IMG/VR virus record: IMGVR_UViG_3300033182_000189
Location: 1 to 27,022 of that record
Reading direction: 5' to 3' (one strand)
DNA from: a virus
DNA length: 27,022 nt
Shown here: piece by piece, positions 22,901 to 27,022 of the stretch
Position numbering within the stretch: the stretch's first letter is position 1
Layout of the letters: each line of letters starts with the position of its first letter
The notes under the pieces: generated by a model
What the model was told of the DNA's origin: nothing
Databases searched by the model: none
The model's input: the letters and a program-made list of their open reading frames with translations, nothing else
Program-made: the position numbers and the translations under genes

Positions 22901-25900
22901 CAGGTTGTTATTGTTGAAAACCAGTTAAAAGATCAAATGCGTAATACCGCTACGCACGAGGTCAGTCATTATGTGGTTGATACTATTTTAGAAGGTAACC
23001 CTGAGCTAGAAAAATTTATAGCTTCAAACCTAATGCGCGCGGCCCGTCAGGCACTTGGCAAAAAAGGTTATCGCGAATGGCTAAATACAATTGAAAGGGG
23101 AGAAAACGGAGAGGTTTTAAGTTATGAGGTCATCGCTAGATTCGTTGAGCTTGTTGCTGATAACGAAGTTGATTTTAGAGAAAACAAAACGAAAAGAGGG
23201 TTAATAGGATTATTTGGGTCCGTGCTTCAAAAAGAATTACGCAGCGAATATGATCTGGATTTTAAAGGCGAAGAAGATATTGTTAACTTTGTTATCGGCC
23301 TTGGCAAAAAAATTAAAGACGGAACGCTTACCCGCGGTGAAATCAAAGCTGCCGCCAGTAATGTTATATTAGCAGAAGAAATAGCTAAAGCAACAAAAGA
23401 CGGAGGCCGCAAAGAAGCTGAAAATATCGTTAATAAAACTGATGTTCGTCGTTCCGCCGCTGCAGATAGAGCTAGGACAAAACTAGACCAATTGCAAGCG
23501 GAAAATAAATTTGACCCCAACAGCGCTGATACTTACGAAATACTTCAAGGTATGGTGGGCGCGCAGCTGAGCAAGTTTAAAAACAAAGGGCTTCAGATTA
23601 ACGACATGGAAGAAGCTGTGGCAGACGTAGTTGCACGTATGTACACAGAGCGCGATATCTATAAGTTTGACGGACGTGGTACATTATATGGCTTCTTAAA
23701 CGGCCGTATTAGCTTCCGTATTAAAGATGCTTTTAAAGGTGACCCGACCTGGATTGAAGATTTTGGTTCTGTTGAAGCTGAAGGTCTAACAGGTAAAGAA
23801 GTGCAGAAAGTTGCCGTGGAAGCGGTAGAAACAACCACAGTTGAGCCAGAAGCACCTACATATAAGAATTTATTGCAAAGAAACGTTCTTGAGCCCGAAG
23901 TTGTTGACAATATAAAAGCTAAAGTAAAGTCTACATTGCGCGTTATGAAAATACGCATAGACAAAGCTGTTTCTAAAAACGTTACTGTAAAGCCCTATAT
24001 TGCAGAAATTAGAAAAGCGATGGGTAAGCAAGCTGACATTGATTTGAAAAAAGAAATGGGTGGGCTTAAAGACGGTCAGTTACGTAAATGGCTTTTAAAA
24101 CACAAAGCTGCTATTCTCGAAAACATGACCACTACATGGCTCATGACAGCAATGCCTAACGCTATTCAGAAAAAAGTAGACGGGCAGTGGACCAGTGACT
24201 GGAAAGGTAAAAAGATTGACCGTGAAAGTGTATCTACAGATAACGCAGGCAGAACATCCGGTGCGGAGCTTGTTAGACGTTTACCAAAGGCGGCTACAAG
24301 AATGTCTGATGCAGATTTTTTGTCAAACTTTTTTAATGCTGATGGATCATTAATTCGCGGTAGAAAAGAATCATTAGCAAAAGCAATGGCTGAAGAAATA
24401 TCTTTTGATATTATTAATGAAGCCATGCAAGATCCCAATAGCGAAATTAGGCAAGCGTTTGAAATGCGCCAAGATTTATTAGGCGTTGAATTAGCTGAAA
24501 ACCTTGCCGCTAGAGTATCTTTAGACATAGAACGAGGCAATGTTAAGTACTCAAAAACATTAGCTAGATTTGCAGCTCAAAACGATGCACTGCTTGATAA
24601 GTTTAGCCAAATTACACGTTCAGATGCTTTTATCGCTATTATCAGAGCAAACGCCGATAATCGTGCGATGTTGAGTAAATCTTTGGTTGAATACTTTAAG
24701 GAAAATCCTAATAAGCTCGAAGAGCTTGGTATTACATTAAAAGACGCAAGGATTATTGGCAAAGAGCTTAACCAGAATTTTAGTCATGTAATAAAAGAAA
24801 CAAATAAAATTGCTCAAGAAACAGCTGCGTTATCTATAAGAACCGAGTTAAATAACCACTTAAGCAACTTAATAATTGAGCTTAATCAAGAATGGTTTAG
24901 CTTAGACGTAGAATCTATTCTTGTGAAAGCAGGCATTAAAGTTCCCGACGTCGCTAAACACGGTGGGCGGGTTCGAGCTATGCAGTCGCTAGACTCAATT
25001 AACAAAGGGCGCGCGGCGGTAAAATATTTAGCCGAAAAGCTTGGTAATAAAATATTCTATTTAAAAGGAGGGCTTGCAAGCCCCGCTAGACTTGGTGGAT
25101 ATGTACATGTTAACGGTAAGAAAACGTTTGACGGCTTACATATAAAAGAAAGCGAAATGAAGGAATCTGGGAGAGATCCTAGATTTGGTTTATTCTTATC
25201 ATCAGCGGATTTTGACGCATCGCTTGGGCTTGATGCGGCTAATGCACCAAACACATCGTCATTAAATACAACTAAAGGTTTTATACAAGGACGAAAGTGG
25301 GACAACGCTACTCCTGAACAAAGAAAAGAAAAAGCCGATGCTGAATATAAACAAGCCGAAGAATTAAAAGAGGTATTAGTAGAGACTATCGAAGCACTAA
25401 AGAAAGGCTATGAAAGCGGTGAGCTTACAGCTGAGCAGGTAGTTATGGTTATATCTACTATATTCTCAGATGCCGCAATGAATTCGCTTGGAAAAGCCGC
25501 TGCTGGCGTGCGATGGTTTGTGGTAAACAAAAATGGTGATCTTGCTACTATGCAAGATATGGTGAAAGAGGGAGTTGCTTATAAGCCTGGTGATCAAAGA
25601 TTACTTGGTAATAAGAAAACACCTAAAGACCCGTTTGTACTTGAGCATACCATACCTAACCGTTCGATGGCTCTTAAAGCAATGGATCTCATATTTAACG
25701 GCAAGGGGCAAAAAGAGTTTTTTGCAGAGTTAGAAAACTACAATACAGCCATCATACCACAAAAGGTTGACGACCAGGTTGCTTTGAATGGCTTTAAAGA
25801 TTCGATGCCACTTAGCCACAAAGCTGGTGATATACCTCTTAAAACCAGGTATAAAGGTACCGGCCTTAAATTCTATGATGCTAAAACCGGTAAAATTGTT

Positions 25901-27022
25901 AATACAGGCGTGCCACACGACGTTAAAGCACATCAAGAAGCCATAGAAGAGCTAGAGCCGTCTACAAACTTTTCTAAATCGCTGCCGCGGGCTGTATTTA
26001 TGGTCGGTGGCCCTGGTGCTGGTAAAACAAACGTAGGTAAAGGTCTTAAACTTGGCCGCCGAGGATATAAAGTAGTAAATCAAGATTTGGCACTTGAGCC
26101 AATGAAAGAGGAGGCTGGACTGCCCGCTAATGAGCAGCAATACAATAAAGAGCAGCGTTCGATGAGAGCGAAGCTTGGTGCTGCAGCTAGAAAAGCGGCA
26201 GAAGCAAAGATGGAGAAGTACAAGAACAATGGCGAAAGCATGGTTGTTGACGGTACCGGTGCATCTTACAATGCTACTATGAAAAAAATTAATGCTCTTC
26301 GCAAAGCTGGGTACGAAGTTTCTATTGTGTTTGCAAATACTTCAAAAGAAGAGGCTATTGCCAGAAACAAAGCTAGAGCTGAAAGAGCACTACCAGATGC
26401 AATTGTAGAGCGCACCTGGGATGCCGTGCAGGAAAGCGCCAAGCTATATAAGCAAGAATTTGGTGACAAATTTTACGAAATTAATACTAATGAGCTCAAA
26501 TTAGGCCAAGATCTGCCGCAAGACTTTTTGAATAAGCTGTATAAAGACCTAGAGGTTTCTGAGGTAAAATACAGCCGTACATTGTCAAAAGAGTTTAACG
26601 AAATTCTTGAGCGCAAAACAGGGGTTGAAGCGTTTAAAACATTCTCTAAAGTACAAGCGGAAATTCGCGGCGCTAAGAAAGGTAAGTTTAAATTTTTTAT
26701 TGCGCCAAACGTTGATGATTTCCGTGGCCTTGTGAACTATGCTTTTGCTGGTAAAGGAAAGCAAGGTGAAAAAGATATGGCTTGGCTAGAAGAAAAGCTA
26801 ATGACGCCGTATGCAAAAGGAGTTGCAGCTATTGATGCAATGCGCCAACAAATCAAACGTGATTTTAGAGCCACCGTAAAAGCATTCCCCGCTGAATACA
26901 AAATGCTTTCTAAAAAGATTGGTGATAGCGGGTTTACTTATGACCAAGCGCTACGTGTATACATGTGGAATCGCCAGGGTACAGAAGTGCCTGGTATTTC
27001 AAAAAGAGATAAAAAACTATTA
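19997..27022 (+). CDS. Giant multidomain virion protein, polyvalent/ejected type (3' end outside window)
   Basis: The open frame has no stop for 2342 codons and leaves the window. Order of recognisable parts: N-terminal helical module (ISIEEATSFANILGLSVEDW, residues 10-29); a helical, charged region to about 470; a Gly/Ala/Ser-rich hydrophobic segment at 570-592; a coiled coil at about 732-850; a zinc peptidase motif HEVSH (H987, E988, H991) with E1044 or E1051 as possible third ligand; a segment at 1204-1249 like sigma-70 region 2; an unassigned block beginning NMTTTWLMTAMPNAIQ (1376); an unassigned region with LEHTIP (E1883, H1884); a P-loop kinase module with GGPGAGKT (2004-2011), D2085 and lid arginines R2123/R2127/R2130; and a helical region after 2160. 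From memory, such giants in marine phages are head-packaged proteins carrying exchangeable enzyme modules. It follows the two internal-virion-type genes by 14 bases. Individual substrates are unknown. Confidence 0.8.
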   Translation, partial: MYKNGEDTISIEEATSFANILGLSVEDWANTYGWTQDEGKPSEPLVTAPLVGPVPQQPAGESRSGDISLEQQDYDILPDLQALASQEAGKLSLFRQEEEEGEAALESYFKNIEGLNFEQTGLGDNIYIEYTDPATGKKRRSATMSFDTDNKADIERNLNILNTFITTNVPQSELNKIGKTVEQLKKQRQDEIVNLVPQERITEINNTFNAEDLFDARIEDKIVTAPGITGGAVTKVEVKPYEAELKEAEKALRRKAMQLGITLTDKQIKEQAKTVVRENLIQSTILDEKIARNKQLIKEGRKQADGGWNYEIMPNGVAVATFKDKDHTAQEERFIADVLLKKEQTQEYDTIVEKAIAAKYEHDLVVSTYARLANVAAPGEPTLVEDPNKEDKLKRLDNDLNYLGIYIDKNNQNMVELKDGTVMAEEYVKALNTLSKKYEGIKDLPAQLDKQKDDAAAALEDTKLALDASRRNYDLAEKSLNTVATGFGDLALSAIQLGSYFKKIQDPTAIIDLVKTGEFETTQDDLNVYFAKKWLDETRDLYQADVSFEDAFNDPTVFGEFMLQEISSQIPILTTMILSGGSASFVAGGASMGGKIMEMKAEEIEGVADYSEAEILLKGAGYGLAEGLFAEITTTRILKNIKGKWTSAGKNSAVDNGLKQYIKANAPELMLEPFAEAGGEVLTTGAQNLIDGKDFTEGMDHSGFSGYSIGLIMQGLPFLRGAYVSKFSDYNMREGARQKAAKLDELHTKLVNAKGEYEKQGILEEIETTSREYREEVERAEGLINNNLRDTHAEKVIRISKMQVDLQNRVIEIQNSNDSQQTKNQKIEALEKRFQALESAKNKSLSANNMQRYRPEFALLEQTDNARYNRIVDKAKAKIISESGEYDTEPDARKIDRVAYEIYLEEDIKERNRNAKNVEGANLIEYQTVEEAVAAIESGKFGLPEESAKLTAERVKNGDHGFKIENGAQVVIVENQLKDQMRNTATHEVSHYVVDTILEGNPELEKFIASNLMRAARQALGKKGYREWLNTIERGENGEVLSYEVIARFVELVADNEVDFRENKTKRGLIGLFGSVLQKELRSEYDLDFKGEEDIVNFVIGLGKKIKDGTLTRGEIKAAASNVILAEEIAKATKDGGRKEAENIVNKTDVRRSAAADRARTKLDQLQAENKFDPNSADTYEILQGMVGAQLSKFKNKGLQINDMEEAVADVVARMYTERDIYKFDGRGTLYGFLNGRISFRIKDAFKGDPTWIEDFGSVEAEGLTGKEVQKVAVEAVETTTVEPEAPTYKNLLQRNVLEPEVVDNIKAKVKSTLRVMKIRIDKAVSKNVTVKPYIAEIRKAMGKQADIDLKKEMGGLKDGQLRKWLLKHKAAILENMTTTWLMTAMPNAIQKKVDGQWTSDWKGKKIDRESVSTDNAGRTSGAELVRRLPKAATRMSDADFLSNFFNADGSLIRGRKESLAKAMAEEISFDIINEAMQDPNSEIRQAFEMRQDLLGVELAENLAARVSLDIERGNVKYSKTLARFAAQNDALLDKFSQITRSDAFIAIIRANADNRAMLSKSLVEYFKENPNKLEELGITLKDARIIGKELNQNFSHVIKETNKIAQETAALSIRTELNNHLSNLIIELNQEWFSLDVESILVKAGIKVPDVAKHGGRVRAMQSLDSINKGRAAVKYLAEKLGNKIFYLKGGLASPARLGGYVHVNGKKTFDGLHIKESEMKESGRDPRFGLFLSSADFDASLGLDAANAPNTSSLNTTKGFIQGRKWDNATPEQRKEKADAEYKQAEELKEVLVETIEALKKGYESGELTAEQVVMVISTIFSDAAMNSLGKAAAGVRWFVVNKNGDLATMQDMVKEGVAYKPGDQRLLGNKKTPKDPFVLEHTIPNRSMALKAMDLIFNGKGQKEFFAELENYNTAIIPQKVDDQVALNGFKDSMPLSHKAGDIPLKTRYKGTGLKFYDAKTGKIVNTGVPHDVKAHQEAIEELEPSTNFSKSLPRAVFMVGGPGAGKTNVGKGLKLGRRGYKVVNQDLALEPMKEEAGLPANEQQYNKEQRSMRAKLGAAARKAAEAKMEKYKNNGESMVVDGTGASYNATMKKINALRKAGYEVSIVFANTSKEEAIARNKARAERALPDAIVERTWDAVQESAKLYKQEFGDKFYEINTNELKLGQDLPQDFLNKLYKDLEVSEVKYSRTLSKEFNEILERKTGVEAFKTFSKVQAEIRGAKKGKFKFFIAPNVDDFRGLVNYAFAGKGKQGEKDMAWLEEKLMTPYAKGVAAIDAMRQQIKRDFRATVKAFPAEYKMLSKKIGDSGFTYDQALRVYMWNRQGTEVPGISKRDKKLL
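22955..23149 (+). other. Zinc-metallopeptidase active-site region within the giant protein
   Basis: Codons 987-991 encode HEVSH in the context TATHEVSHYVVDTIL, the gluzincin-type helix in which two histidines bind zinc and the glutamate is catalytic. A helix 53-60 residues later, SYEVIARFVELVADNEV, offers E1044 or E1051 as third ligand. Target unknown; peptidoglycan cross-bridge, host protein or self-processing are possible. Confidence 0.65.
25991..26480 (+). other. P-loop kinase module (zeta-toxin/polynucleotide-kinase-like) within the giant protein
   Basis: The segment AVFMVGGPGAGKTN is a classic Walker A strand-loop. It is followed by VVNQDLALEPM, where the Asp sits where this superfamily binds substrate, then MVVDGTGAS (D2085) as the second core strand, and a lid ARNKARAERALPD with three spaced arginines. 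The order matches small kinases of the zeta toxin, chloramphenicol phosphotransferase and T4 Pnk 5'-kinase group. Confidence 0.65.

Noticed and set aside
25070-25083. Perfect 14-bp palindrome GGGCTTGCAAGCCC
   Set aside because: About one such palindrome is expected by chance in 27 kb, and it sits within coding sequence with no related copies noticed.
501-26469. Many minus-strand and alternate-frame reading frames of 60-160 codons
   Set aside because: All lie inside longer + strand genes with clear family or position support, show shadow-type compositions (Ser/Leu/Val-rich or low complexity) and lack separate leaders.
19997-27022. Virion RNA polymerase (N4- or crAss-type) as identity of the giant protein
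   Set aside because: No D-x-D-G-D-type catalytic motif was seen in the visible 2342 residues. The nearest, SADFDASLGLD, lacks the required pattern. The unseen 3' part could change this.
1-27022. tRNA genes, CRISPR arrays, insertion sequences, integrase or attachment sites
   Set aside because: Spacers between genes are all under about 75 bases and hold only leaders and two terminators; no cloverleaf, repeat array or recombinase motif was seen.

Overview
The window is a nearly gap-free, single-strand (+) block of late genes from a tailed phage, most likely a short-tailed (podovirus-type) phage of a Bacteroidota host, probably marine or aquatic. The phage call rests on the ordered set of a large terminase, portal, scaffold-like protein, HK97-type major capsid protein, head-tail adaptors, a P22 gp10-like stabilization protein, internal (ejection-type) virion proteins and a giant virion protein. 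The short-tail call rests on the absence, within the window, of a tape measure, sheath or major tail tube gene. The host call rests on translation starts: nearly all genes have A/T-rich leaders with no Shine-Dalgarno sequence, as is usual in Bacteroidota. The overall style resembles crAss-like and other flavobacterial/marine Bacteroidota podoviruses, but the exact family cannot be settled from sequence reading alone.

Layout. Bases 1-23 are the acidic tail of an upstream gene. Bases 25-1893 encode a triple LamG/jelly-roll protein, probably a fibre or capsid-surface binding protein. Bases 1909-3173 hold four small proteins of unknown role. Bases 3173-3763 encode a protein with two GroES-like halves that starts at GTG (or TTG). 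Bases 3723-6193 carry a putative small terminase subunit and the large terminase. Bases 6198-11260 carry portal, acidic scaffold-like protein and major capsid protein. A strong terminator follows the capsid gene. A conserved head-associated protein (11334-12188) follows, then a second terminator. Bases 12246-18027 carry two adaptor/ring-type proteins and the 1400-residue stabilization protein. Bases 18059-19982 carry two internal-virion-type proteins. From 19997 a single open frame runs off the end of the window (at least 2342 residues).

The giant frame is the most interesting item. It is a multi-module protein: a short N-terminal helical module, a glycine-rich hydrophobic segment, a long coiled coil, an HEVSH zinc-metallopeptidase motif, a short segment resembling sigma-70 region 2, several unassigned conserved-looking blocks, and a GGPGAGKT P-loop kinase module of zeta-toxin/polynucleotide-kinase type. 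This fits the idea of a large 'polyvalent' protein carried in the virion and ejected into the host with the DNA.

The genes read as one assembly programme. The co-chaperonin-like protein may help fold capsid protein. Terminase, portal, scaffold and capsid build and fill the head. Adaptors and the stabilization protein close it, the LamG protein may bind the cell surface, and the ejection proteins deliver the giant effector. No tRNA, CRISPR array, insertion sequence or integration gene was seen, and there is no stretch above 300 bases without a gene.
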